Shown here piece after piece: positions 1 to 6,240 of a DNA stretch of 8,421 nucleotides (position 1 is the stretch's first letter; each line of letters opens with the position of its first letter). The notes below the pieces were generated by a model that saw only the letters and a program-made list of their open reading frames with translations, was not told the origin of the DNA and ran no database searches. This DNA is from Chloroflexota bacterium (GTDB lineage: Bacteria; Chloroflexota; Dehalococcoidia; GIF9; UBA5629), in contig JAPLHJ010000137.1 in NCBI GenBank assembly GCA_026389675.1, positions 1 to 8,421 of the forward strand. Direction: 5' to 3'. The translations under genes were made by a program, and so were the position numbers.

Positions 1-737
1 GTGACATCAAATGTCGCCATGGCGCCCTTGAAGCCTTCGGTCTTGCTCTTGACCTCAGCCTTGCCCAGGATGTTGCCAAAGGGGATGCGGCAGTTGTCAA
101 AAGTGACGGTAACGGTGTCGGATGCTTTAATGCCGAGTTTCTTCTCCTTCTTTTCCACTTTCATACCGGGCGTTCCGGCCTCAACCACGAACGACTTCAT
201 GCCGGCGCGCCCGGCCGATTTGTCTATCGAAGCCCATACGACAATAATGCCCTCCGAGAGGTCAAGTGCGCGGTGCCCCATGGTAACGAAGATCTTCTCG
301 CCGTTGAGCACCCAGAAGTCGCCATCGCGGGTAGCAGTGGCCTGGATGGCGGATGTGTCGGAACCGCAGCCCGGCTCGGTCATGGCCATGGCGCCCCACT
401 TGGGCTTGCCTTCGCCAAAACGCGCCAGGAATTTACCCCATTGCTCCTTGGTGCCGGCAGCGAACACGGCGGCGCCGCCCAGCCCGGGGCCTGGAGAGGC
501 CAGGTAAAGCCCGGCGTCGCCCCAGCAGAGTTCCTCAACCATCATGGCGCCTACCACACCAAGGCCGGTAACGAAACCTTTGCTACGGTTAGTCCACATA
601 AAATCAATAATGTCCTGGGGTTCCTCGTGTTCATGTTCGTCGTAATAGCGGCTTACAGGGCGGAAATATTTCAGCGCCACATCGTGCGCTTCGTCTATCT
701 TGGCTTTTTCTTCGGCGGTCAATTCAAAATCAATCAT
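1..737 (-). CDS. Acyl-CoA dehydrogenase, canonical type, C terminus beyond the window
   Basis: FAD-dependent acyl-CoA dehydrogenase, which introduces the alpha-beta double bond into an acyl-CoA and passes electrons to electron-transfer flavoprotein; cytoplasmic. My translation of the minus strand from the ATG at 737 is open to the left edge, giving 245 full codons of a family that is usually about 380 residues. Visible are the N-terminal helical domain (E-E-L-C-W-G-D at about 68-74), the FAD/substrate loop AMTEPGCGSD (118-127, a good match to family signature 1), the beta-domain LNGEKIFVT (144-152) and the strand segment D-N-C-R-I-P (214-219). The C-terminal helical domain with the usual catalytic glutamate is outside the window, so activity cannot be judged. 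A strong AGGAGGT lies 6 nt before the start. The gene begins 15 nt after the stop of the upstream dehydrogenase, so the two form an operon. Substrate specificity cannot be read from the sequence. Confidence 0.93.
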   Translation of the reverse strand, partial: MIDFELTAEEKAKIDEAHDVALKYFRPVSRYYDEHEHEEPQDIIDFMWTNRSKGFVTGLGVVGAMMVEELCWGDAGLYLASPGPGLGGAAVFAAGTKEQWGKFLARFGEGKPKWGAMAMTEPGCGSDTSAIQATATRDGDFWVLNGEKIFVTMGHRALDLSEGIIVVWASIDKSAGRAGMKSFVVEAGTPGMKVEKKEKKLGIKASDTVTVTFDNCRIPFGNILGKAEVKSKTEGFKGAMATFDV

Positions 738-743
738 TGGTTT

Positions 744-750
744 ACCTCCT
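744..750 (-). promoter_or_regulatory. Ribosome binding site of the distal acyl-CoA dehydrogenase
   Basis: The minus strand reads AGGAGGT followed by six bases and the ATG at 737. It sits in the 15-nt gap after the TAG stop (755-753) of the upstream gene. It fixes the start of the distal gene and shows that the upstream gene genuinely ends here rather than continuing in another frame. Confidence 0.85.
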
Positions 751-752
751 GA

Positions 753-1844
753 CTATACTATGGCCATGCCGGTGAAAGCGACGAAACCGCGCCCGTTGCG
801 GAACCAGAGTTCCACGGGATTATCGCGGACATAGCCATGGCCTCCCATCACCTGCACCCCGTAATCTGTGCACAGCATAACCATGCTATCGGCATAGGTT
901 TTGGCCAGGCAGCATTCACGGGTGGCCTCTGCTTTCTTGTCCAGCAACCAGGCTGCCTCCCAGTTAAGCAGGCGGGCAGCGTCTATCTCGATAGCCATAT
1001 CGGCCAGCATGAAGGCGATCGCCTGTCGTGACCCGATTGGTTCGCCGAAGGCATGGCGGTCTCTGGCGTAATCGCGTGAGAATTCAAATGATCCGCGGGC
1101 TACACCGACCGCCAGCGCGGCCAGCGCTACGCGGGAGAGATTAGTCAGCCGCTTGAAATCGCAGCCTTTCTCGCCGCCCAACTTGTGTTCAGCAGGAACT
1201 TTGCAGTCCTTTAGCGATAGCTCATAGGTGGCCAGCGCCTTGATGCCCATGTTCTTCTCACGCTCGCCGATTTTCAGTCCTTTGGCCCCTTTGTCCACAA
1301 TAAAACACTGTGAGGCATTACCCTCTCCGGCGTAAACCAGCGTGAAAGCGGAGTCCTGCGCCAGCGGGACAAAGCACTTTTCACCATTAAGCACATAGCC
1401 GCCATTTTTCTTCGCTATGGTCCCCAGGTCATTGTGGTCGAAATCGAATCGAGGTTCGATCAGGGCTGCCGTAACAGCGGTAAACTTGCCGCCGCAGACC
1501 GCGGGCAGGTATTTTTTCTTCTGCTCAGGTGTGCCCATCTCCACTATGGGGAGCACACCCAGCCAGGGGCTGAGAATATGCATGGCCATGGAAAGGTCGC
1601 CCCAGGCCAGTTCCTCGGCCAGCAGCGTGCCGGTCAGGGCTGAGTGCTCCCAGCCGGCGCCGCCGTATTCCTCGGGGATACAACTGACCACCAGGCCGAG
1701 CTCCCAGGCGGTATTGATTACTTCAGCGGGTATCTGGCCCTCCTCATCGCACTCACGGAATTTCTTGCGCATGACATCATTGGCAAACTGTTTGGCCGTA
1801 TTGACGATCATTTGCTGTTCCTCAGACGGACTGAACGAAAGCAT
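753..1844 (-). CDS. Acyl-CoA dehydrogenase-like protein with degenerate active-site motifs
   Basis: A 363-residue member of the acyl-CoA dehydrogenase fold, slightly shorter than the usual 380 or so. Domain order is intact: N-terminal helical domain (1-120), beta domain with LNGEKCFVP (152-160), and C-terminal helical domain with the FAD-contacting RDRHAFGEPIG segment (261-271) and QVMGGHGYVRDNPVE (331-345). Two features look non-catalytic. The FAD loop normally of the form TEPxxGSD reads IEPRFDFD (129-136). The segment that usually carries the catalytic glutamate in YEGT reads FTGM (357-360), and the protein ends three residues later. The alternative glutamate position used by isovaleryl-CoA dehydrogenases, in a D-L-E-R-like segment, reads N-L-S-R here (235-238). 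The start is ATG at 1844 behind a G-rich AAAGGGGG. It is first in the operon with the canonical dehydrogenase. It may be a structural partner subunit; loss of catalysis is inferred. Confidence 0.9.
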   Translation of the reverse strand: MLSFSPSEEQQMIVNTAKQFANDVMRKKFRECDEEGQIPAEVINTAWELGLVVSCIPEEYGGAGWEHSALTGTLLAEELAWGDLSMAMHILSPWLGVLPIVEMGTPEQKKKYLPAVCGGKFTAVTAALIEPRFDFDHNDLGTIAKKNGGYVLNGEKCFVPLAQDSAFTLVYAGEGNASQCFIVDKGAKGLKIGEREKNMGIKALATYELSLKDCKVPAEHKLGGEKGCDFKRLTNLSRVALAALAVGVARGSFEFSRDYARDRHAFGEPIGSRQAIAFMLADMAIEIDAARLLNWEAAWLLDKKAEATRECCLAKTYADSMVMLCTDYGVQVMGGHGYVRDNPVELWFRNGRGFVAFTGMAIV

Positions 1845-1894
1845 ACTAAACCCCCTTTATTAAGTGGTATTTGCAAGAGGAAATGACATTGGAT

Positions 1895-1924
1895 AATGTA
1901 TCACCGATTGATTTGGCACGTCAA
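1895..1924 (-). promoter_or_regulatory. Candidate sigma-70-type promoter of the acyl-CoA dehydrogenase operon
   Basis: On the minus strand TTGACG (1924-1919) is followed after 18 bases by TACATT (1900-1895). This gives 5 of 6 matches to the -35 and 4 of 6 to the -10 consensus. Transcription would begin near 1888 and leave a leader of about 43 nt before the ATG at 1844. The -35 and spacer are overlapped by an inverted repeat. Prediction is by eye only. Confidence 0.45.
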
Positions 1925-1928
1925 TCAA
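1906..1928. promoter_or_regulatory. Inverted repeat in divergent promoter region, possible operator
   Basis: GATTGA (1906-1911) is the exact reverse complement of TCAATC (1921-1926), with a 9-base spacer. Shifted by two bases, TTGATT (1908-1913) also pairs with AATCAA (1923-1928). The element covers the candidate minus-strand -35 and most of the spacer, and lies upstream of the divergent plus-strand gene. It could therefore be bound by a dimeric regulator such as a TetR or FadR-like protein. No regulator gene is in view. The TTGAT/ATCAA halves resemble an FNR box but are 11 rather than 4 bases apart. Confidence 0.35.
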
Positions 1929-1977
1929 CTGACAAGCCGTCACAAATAATTTACTAATAATCATGGTGTATTCTGAA

Positions 1978-1983
1978 TATAAC
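1978..1983 (+). promoter_or_regulatory. Possible -10 element for the small exported protein gene
   Basis: TATAAC matches 5 of 6 consensus -10 bases and lies 47 nt before the ATG at 2031. No good -35 is found at 16-18 bases upstream. An alternative weaker pair is CTGACA (1929-1934) with ACTAAT (1953-1958). The rest of the 1845-2030 intergenic stretch is AT-rich and shows no other feature apart from the inverted repeat. Confidence 0.25.
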
Positions 1984-2015
1984 TGAGAGGACGACTATTG
2001 CTCAGCAATTCCACT

Positions 2016-2024
2016 AAAAGGAGG
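2016..2024 (+). promoter_or_regulatory. Ribosome binding site fixing the ATG at 2031
   Basis: AAAAGGAGG is followed by six bases (atttat) and ATG. This near-perfect Shine-Dalgarno decides in favour of the ATG at 2031 over an in-frame TTG at 1998. The TTG would also place charged residues ahead of the signal peptide. Confidence 0.85.
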
Positions 2025-2030
2025 ATTTAT

Positions 2031-2612
2031 ATGTGGAAAAAGGTCTTAGGACTGGCTGCCGGGATGCTTGCAGTGGTTCTGCTGATAACCGGCATTATGA
2101 CTGCCGTCAATGCTGATAGCGCAAATACAGGAGCAACCGCTCCGGCCGGGGTGCCCTCTGGGCCGCCCTCTGGGCCGCCAGCGGGCCGTGGTTTCGGCGC
2201 TCCCTTCGGCGGAGATATATTGGGAAAGGTAGCGGCCAAGCTCAACATCGATAAAACCACGCTGGAAAACGCTTTCAAACAGGTCATGCAGGAAGAGCAG
2301 CAGGCCCGCACCGACGACAGGTTTGCCGCGTGGGTCAAGGATGGCAAGCTGACCCAGGCAGATGCGGATGCGTACAGGGCGTGGCTGGCTGCGAAACCGG
2401 CCGATGTACCGGGGTTCCCGTTCTTCGATTCGGCAAAATCCACCGGCATGCTGGACAAGCTGCTCAAAGACGGTAAGATAACCCAGGCGCAGGTTGATGC
2501 CTATAAGGCATGGATAGCGCAGAAGCCTAACGTCGAACTGCCCAAACCGGAGAAATCGGCCGGCGCCCCGGCCGGTGCTCAGCTACACAGAGGACGCGGC
2601 CCGTCAAAATAA
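2031..2612 (+). CDS. Small exported protein with two short SHOCT/DUF2680-like helical repeats
   Basis: A 193-residue protein of unknown function. Residues 1-28 form a signal peptide: M-W-K-K, a hydrophobic stretch to about 24, then a likely signal peptidase I site after V-N-A (26-28). Next is a proline/glycine-rich linker with tandem PSGP units (about 40-60). A helical segment follows (62-92, ILGKVAAKLNIDK then a Q/E-rich helix). Then come two copies of a helix-turn-helix hairpin: KDGKLTQADADAYRAWLAAKP (103-123, written as two parts KDGKLTQADADAY and RAWLAAKP) and KDGKITQAQVDAY plus KAWIAQKP (146-166). The copies are identical at 15 of 21 positions. The tail is basic and glycine-rich. The hairpin recalls the G-x-I-T-x-x-x short motif of SHOCT and DUF2680 proteins, but assignment is tentative. 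It is probably extracytoplasmic. It is transcribed alone, with its own strong ribosome binding site and terminator. Confidence 0.85.
   Translation: MWKKVLGLAAGMLAVVLLITGIMTAVNADSANTGATAPAGVPSGPPSGPPAGRGFGAPFGGDILGKVAAKLNIDKTTLENAFKQVMQEEQQARTDDRFAAWVKDGKLTQADADAYRAWLAAKPADVPGFPFFDSAKSTGMLDKLLKDGKITQAQVDAYKAWIAQKPNVELPKPEKSAGAPAGAQLHRGRGPSK
2337..2399 (+). repeat. Intragenic repeat unit 1 (helical hairpin)
   Basis: Encodes residues 103-123 of the exported protein, beginning KDGKLTQ and ending AAKP. It pairs with unit 2 at 2466-2528, with 15 of 21 residues identical and most differences conservative (L/I, R/K). This indicates an internal duplication. Confidence 0.75.
2466..2528 (+). repeat. 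Intragenic repeat unit 2 (helical hairpin)
   Basis: Encodes residues 146-166 of the exported protein, beginning KDGKITQ and ending AQKP. It is the second copy of the unit at 2337-2399, 129 nt downstream. Confidence 0.75.
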
Positions 2613-2640
2613 TCAGCCCGTAGTTATCAGTATAAAAGGC

Positions 2641-2682
2641 AAAGAAGCGGCGGGGTTTCAACCCCCCCCGCTTCTTTTATTT
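2641..2682 (+). terminator. Strong intrinsic terminator between convergent genes
   Basis: AAAGAAGCGG (2641-2650) pairs perfectly with CCGCTTCTTT (2668-2677). Inside, GGGGT pairs with ACCCC around a TTCA loop, with a small C-rich internal loop. The plus-strand tail is TTCTTTTATTT. On the minus strand the hairpin is followed by CTTTGCCTTTTA, so it may also serve as a weaker terminator for the convergent glycosidase gene, although it begins 13 nt after that gene's stop codon. It contains a run of eight C. Confidence 0.85.
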
Positions 2683-2689
2683 CCCGGCA

Positions 2690-4051
2690 TTAAATGGATG
2701 AGGGGAAAATCTCATGCAGGGCGTCGGGGGCGTATTTTCTCAGCATATCGGGCGTAAGCCCGTTCTCTTTGATAATATCCGCGTAGAAAGCTGCGCTGGG
2801 ACGTGGCTGCCTGGCCTGGGTGGCGGGGTCCATTTCCACCAGGCCGAACCTCATAGCGTAGCCCCAGGCCCATTCGAAGTTATCCACCAGGGTCCAATGG
2901 TGGTAGCCCAGTATCCGGTAACCCCTGCCGATGAGGTCGTGCATGGTCTTGACGGCAGTGGCGATGACCCAGCGCCGCAGGATATCGGCACGGTCGGGGA
3001 CGCCGCTCTCCAGGATGAAGAACGGTTTGTTATATCTGGCTAATTTCTCAACCACTATCCTGATACCCTGCGGATAGATCTCTCCGAACATGGCCTGCCC
3101 CTCCGGGGTCAGGTCGCCTGTGCGCCGGTTTTTGGGTGTTAAACGCTTGACGAAGCCCATGCCCGGTTTGGTTATATCGAAAGCCACGTCGACGCCCCCG
3201 TAGATGTTGACGCCTACGAAGTCCCAGGTATCTTTAACCTGCTCAAGGTAGCGGTTCAACGCGGTAAAGGGCGGGGCCTTCCTGCCGGCCACCATATTGA
3301 TGAAAACGTTGTTGAAGAAATCGCTGGAAATTCGGGCGGCCAGCCTGTCGAAAAGCTGGCTATTGGCCTCGGTGAAGATAATGAAGTGGTTGGAGAAGCT
3401 GACCATGGCGTCCTGCTGCAGCCTGTGGATGGTATGGTAAGCCTTGGCATGGCAGAGTGCCATATTTACCAGCACATTTAAGTAATCGGTGATATGCCCG
3501 CGCAACGCGGGCGGATGTTCGCCGTCAAGGTATCCAGCTACCGCATAGACGTTCGGCTCGTTGAAGGTCAACCAGTCGCTGCAGAAATCGCTTAGCTCGG
3601 CAACCGTGAATTTTATAAAACGGGTGAAGTCGATTACGCAGTCTTTTGACAGGAAGGCGCCTTTCTTCTCAAACCAGATGGGGTTGGCGAAATGGTGCAG
3701 GCATACCAGGGGACGTATGTTGCGTTCGATCAAGCCGGCCAGCATGCTGCGGTAGTGCTCGATGGCGGTGGGATCAAAAACCCCCTCCTCCGGCTCTATG
3801 CGTGCCCAGCTTACCGAGAGGCGCAGGGAGTTGATCCCCATGGCCTGCGCCAGGTCGAAATCACGCTCGGCATCCTCCCACCAGTTGCAGGCCCGGCCGC
3901 TGGGTTCACCCGTCCTGATGCCGCCGGCCTTTTCAAATTCGCACCACTGCGAATTGGTACTTCCGCCCTCCACCTGGTAAGCGGATGTGCCGACACCCCA
4001 CAGGAAACCTTCAGGGAATCTTAATATCTCTGGAGATGGCTTTTCACTCAC
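2690..4051 (-). CDS. Family 1 glycoside hydrolase (beta-glucosidase/beta-galactosidase type)
   Basis: A 453-residue, full-length GH1 enzyme, a retaining beta-glycosidase with a TIM barrel. The N-terminal signature FLWGVGTSAYQVEGG (16-30) matches the family pattern fully. The acid/base glutamate is in TFNEP (162-166, E165). The nucleophile is E348 in ILESGV, where most members have ENG, so the neighbouring Asn is Ser here. The aglycone/glycone segment HHWTLVDNFEWAWGYAMRFG (384-403) is well conserved, and LHHF (118-121) precedes NPIWF. I see no signal peptide, so it is probably cytoplasmic and acts on imported oligosaccharides or glycosides. The 6-phospho-sugar signature is not evident. The start is GTG at 4051, overlapping the preceding helicase stop as GTGA, with GGAG 8 nt upstream. 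Exact substrate is unknown. Confidence 0.93.
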   Translation of the reverse strand: MSEKPSPEILRFPEGFLWGVGTSAYQVEGGSTNSQWCEFEKAGGIRTGEPSGRACNWWEDAERDFDLAQAMGINSLRLSVSWARIEPEEGVFDPTAIEHYRSMLAGLIERNIRPLVCLHHFANPIWFEKKGAFLSKDCVIDFTRFIKFTVAELSDFCSDWLTFNEPNVYAVAGYLDGEHPPALRGHITDYLNVLVNMALCHAKAYHTIHRLQQDAMVSFSNHFIIFTEANSQLFDRLAARISSDFFNNVFINMVAGRKAPPFTALNRYLEQVKDTWDFVGVNIYGGVDVAFDITKPGMGFVKRLTPKNRRTGDLTPEGQAMFGEIYPQGIRIVVEKLARYNKPFFILESGVPDRADILRRWVIATAVKTMHDLIGRGYRILGYHHWTLVDNFEWAWGYAMRFGLVEMDPATQARQPRPSAAFYADIIKENGLTPDMLRKYAPDALHEIFPSSI

Positions 4052-6213
4052 GACAGCTTCTCCAGGTTGGCAAGGCTATAGAGGAGTTTTTTGGTGCCGT
4101 AATCATCAAAAACTACTATAACATGAAAATCGGCGGTATGCTTCAGGATTTTCTCAACCCTGCCGACGCCGAATTTTGCGTGCGTGACCCTATCCCCGGC
4201 ATTAAACAGCATCTCTTTCTCCGGCTGTGGCGGTCCAGGCAGTGCCGCGTGGAACCCGGGGGAGGCATCCCTGATAATGTGCCCGTTATAATCCTGCCTC
4301 TTGACAAGGTTAGGGGGTAGTTCGCGCAGAAAACGGGAGGGAACTCGCTGGCTGGCTTCTCCCGACAGGAAACGTTTTGCAGCATAGGTAAGATAGGCAA
4401 GGTCCATAGCCCGGGTGATGCCCACATAGCACAGGCGCCTCTCCTCCTCCAGCTTGGCCGGGTCATCAATAGACCTGCCGTGCGGCAGCAATCCCTCCTC
4501 CATTCCCGCAATGAAGACCACGGGGAATTCCAGTCCCTTGGAACCGTGCAGGGTATAGAAAGTCACCGCGTCCGCCTCCTGCCCGAGTTCGTCTATCACC
4601 GATGCCTGGCTGACCCTGCCCAGTAACGAACTGAGGGCAATAGCCGGGCCGAGGTGCTCATAGGCCTGGGCCAGAGAGATGAATTCCAGCAGGTTTTCCC
4701 AGCGTTCCTCAGGATTATCCTCACCCTGGAGATGCTCCCTGTAGGCCGTCGTTTCAAGAATACGGTTCATGAGCGTGATTAAGCTGACATGCCTGCTTTC
4801 AGCATATAACCCCTGCAATTGGGCTTGGAAGCGGGCGACGGCGTTGCGTTCACGTAAAGGCAATGTGGATAAACTTAGCGCAGGCTGCTGCAAAACCTGG
4901 TTGAGGTGCATCCGGGATTTTTCAGCCTGCTCCTGAAGTTCGGATAGCGATTTGGCGCCGATGCCCTTACCGGCCAGCCTGATAACGCGCGTGAGGGCGG
5001 CATCGTCCGCGGGATTGCGCATCACGCGCAGCCAGGCTACCATGTCCTGTACCTCCTTGCGCTTGTAGAAGGGGGTGCCGCCGGGCAGCTTGTAAGGGAG
5101 ACCTTCGGAGCAAAAGCCGTCCTCGATCGCCCGGGACTGCGCGTTGGTGCGGTAAAGCACGGCGAAGTCGGTATACTTAAGGCTGCGTTCCGACAGCAGC
5201 TTCTTTACCTGGCGGGCGATATATTGAGCTTCATCCGCCGCATCTTTAAGACCTGTGATAAACAGTGGGCTGCCTTTCTCGCGTGAAGTAGTGATGCCCT
5301 TCTCTTTGCGCAGGTGGTTGCGTGAGATGAGCGCATTGGCGGCATCTACAATGGTCCCGGTCGAGCGGTAATTCTCCGCCATGCCGATGATGCGTGTTCC
5401 CGGGAAGTCTTTGCGGAAATTGTCGGTATTGCGCATCTCGGCCTGCCGCCAGGAATAGATGGTCTGGTCGGGGTCGCCTACCACGCAGACGTTGCGGAAC
5501 CGGGAGCCCAGCATCCTGATTATCTGGTATTGCAGGCTGCTGGTGTCCTGGAACTCGTCCACCAGTATGTAGCGGTGAAGCTGCTGATAGCGCTCCAGCG
5601 CCGCGCCGTTGTCCCTGAAAAGCAAATAAGTGTGGACCAGCATGTCATCGTAATCCACGGCCCGCTGTTTGCGGAGTTCAGCCTGGTAGCCGCGGTAAAC
5701 CGCGGCGGCGGTATCATCAAGGCGCTCACCCTGTTTGGGGATTATGGCATCGGGGTCGAGCATATTGACTTTGGCGTAGCTGATGGCCGTCCTGATACGG
5801 CGCAGGTTATTATCCTCGAAGCTTAATTCTGCCTGCTCCATGCAGTGCTTTATCAGTTTTGTCTGCCTGTCCTCATCTATCACGTCGAAATTTTTTCCCA
5901 GGCCCGGCAAGCCCTCGCCACGCAGTATGCGCAGGCAGGTCGAGTGAATGGTGCTGATCGTGACAGCGGGCGGCTCGTCAAATAGCTCATCGAGGCGTTT
6001 TTTCATCTCCTCGGCGGCTTTGCGGGAGAAGGTTACGGCCAGTATATGGCGCGGTTTGATTTTAGCCTGCGTGACCATATAGGCGATGCGGTGAACAATG
6101 ACGCGCGTCTTGCCGCTGCCCGGGCCGGCATGCACCAGCAGAGGGCCTTCAACAGTCTGCACCGCCTCCCTCTGGTCAGGGTTCAGGCTATCCAGGAGGT
6201 CGATAACGGTCAG
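4048..6213 (-). CDS. PcrA/UvrD-type superfamily 1 DNA helicase, diverged paralogue, probable CTG start
   Basis: ATP-dependent 3'-5' DNA helicase of the UvrD/Rep/PcrA family, 721 residues from a CTG at 6213. Motifs in that numbering: Q-motif LNPDQREAV (10-18), Walker A GPGSGKTR (30-37), VDEFQD (218-223), GDPDQTIYSWR (246-256), NYRST (281-285), YRTNAQSR (354-361), LHGSKGLEFPVVF (555-567) and CYVGITRA (595-602). It ends in a Tudor-like domain, GDRVTHAKFGVGRV then KKLL and LEKLS (about 673-721). All catalytic motifs are intact, but flanks differ from the neighbouring paralogue (RQAEMRN against RFADIRN, AENYRS against EQNYRS). There is no ATG, GTG or TTG in frame between the upstream stop and the Q-motif. 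The GTG at 6162 would remove the adenine-contacting Q-motif. CTG at 6213 has GAGGT 7 nt upstream. The gene is in the same frame as the upstream helicase and overlaps the glycosidase start by 4 nt. Confidence 0.9.
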   Translation of the reverse strand: MTVIDLLDSLNPDQREAVQTVEGPLLVHAGPGSGKTRVIVHRIAYMVTQAKIKPRHILAVTFSRKAAEEMKKRLDELFDEPPAVTISTIHSTCLRILRGEGLPGLGKNFDVIDEDRQTKLIKHCMEQAELSFEDNNLRRIRTAISYAKVNMLDPDAIIPKQGERLDDTAAAVYRGYQAELRKQRAVDYDDMLVHTYLLFRDNGAALERYQQLHRYILVDEFQDTSSLQYQIIRMLGSRFRNVCVVGDPDQTIYSWRQAEMRNTDNFRKDFPGTRIIGMAENYRSTGTIVDAANALISRNHLRKEKGITTSREKGSPLFITGLKDAADEAQYIARQVKKLLSERSLKYTDFAVLYRTNAQSRAIEDGFCSEGLPYKLPGGTPFYKRKEVQDMVAWLRVMRNPADDAALTRVIRLAGKGIGAKSLSELQEQAEKSRMHLNQVLQQPALSLSTLPLRERNAVARFQAQLQGLYAESRHVSLITLMNRILETTAYREHLQGEDNPEERWENLLEFISLAQAYEHLGPAIALSSLLGRVSQASVIDELGQEADAVTFYTLHGSKGLEFPVVFIAGMEEGLLPHGRSIDDPAKLEEERRLCYVGITRAMDLAYLTYAAKRFLSGEASQRVPSRFLRELPPNLVKRQDYNGHIIRDASPGFHAALPGPPQPEKEMLFNAGDRVTHAKFGVGRVEKILKHTADFHVIVVFDDYGTKKLLYSLANLEKLS

Positions 6214-6220
6214 GGCTAAT

Positions 6221-6225
6221 ACCTC
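6221..6225 (-). promoter_or_regulatory. GAGGT ribosome binding site supporting a CTG start at 6213
   Basis: In the short gap after the upstream helicase stop (6243-6241) the minus strand reads TTGAGGT, then seven bases, then CTG (6213-6211). From this codon the frame runs T-V-I-D-L-L-D-S into the Q-motif. The spacing is ideal for initiation. The gap also holds an ATG at 6230 that is out of frame and stops after four codons. Confidence 0.45.
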
Positions 6226-6240
6226 AACATATATATGCGG

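Noticed and set aside
1..507. Plus-strand open frame opposite the distal acyl-CoA dehydrogenase
   Set aside because: It is antisense to a gene with clear family motifs, has low-complexity, unrecognisable protein sequence and no ribosome binding site.
738..760. Frameshift truncation of the first acyl-CoA dehydrogenase
   Set aside because: The stop is followed within a few bases by a strong ribosome binding site and the next start. No missing C-terminal sequence appears in another frame, so the short end seems natural.
1908..1928. FNR box
   Set aside because: The TTGAT and ATCAA halves are separated by 11 bases instead of the 4 required.
1998..2030. TTG start for the exported protein
   Set aside because: It has no Shine-Dalgarno, and the ATG at 2031 has AAAAGGAGG at 6 nt and begins a proper signal peptide.
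6162..6164. GTG as the start of the second helicase
   Set aside because: It would remove the conserved LNPDQREA part of the Q-motif, which is encoded in frame immediately upstream.
6218..6230. ATG-initiated frame between the two helicases
   Set aside because: It encodes only M-L-R-Y before a stop and is out of frame with the helicase. It is kept only as evidence for a possible indel.
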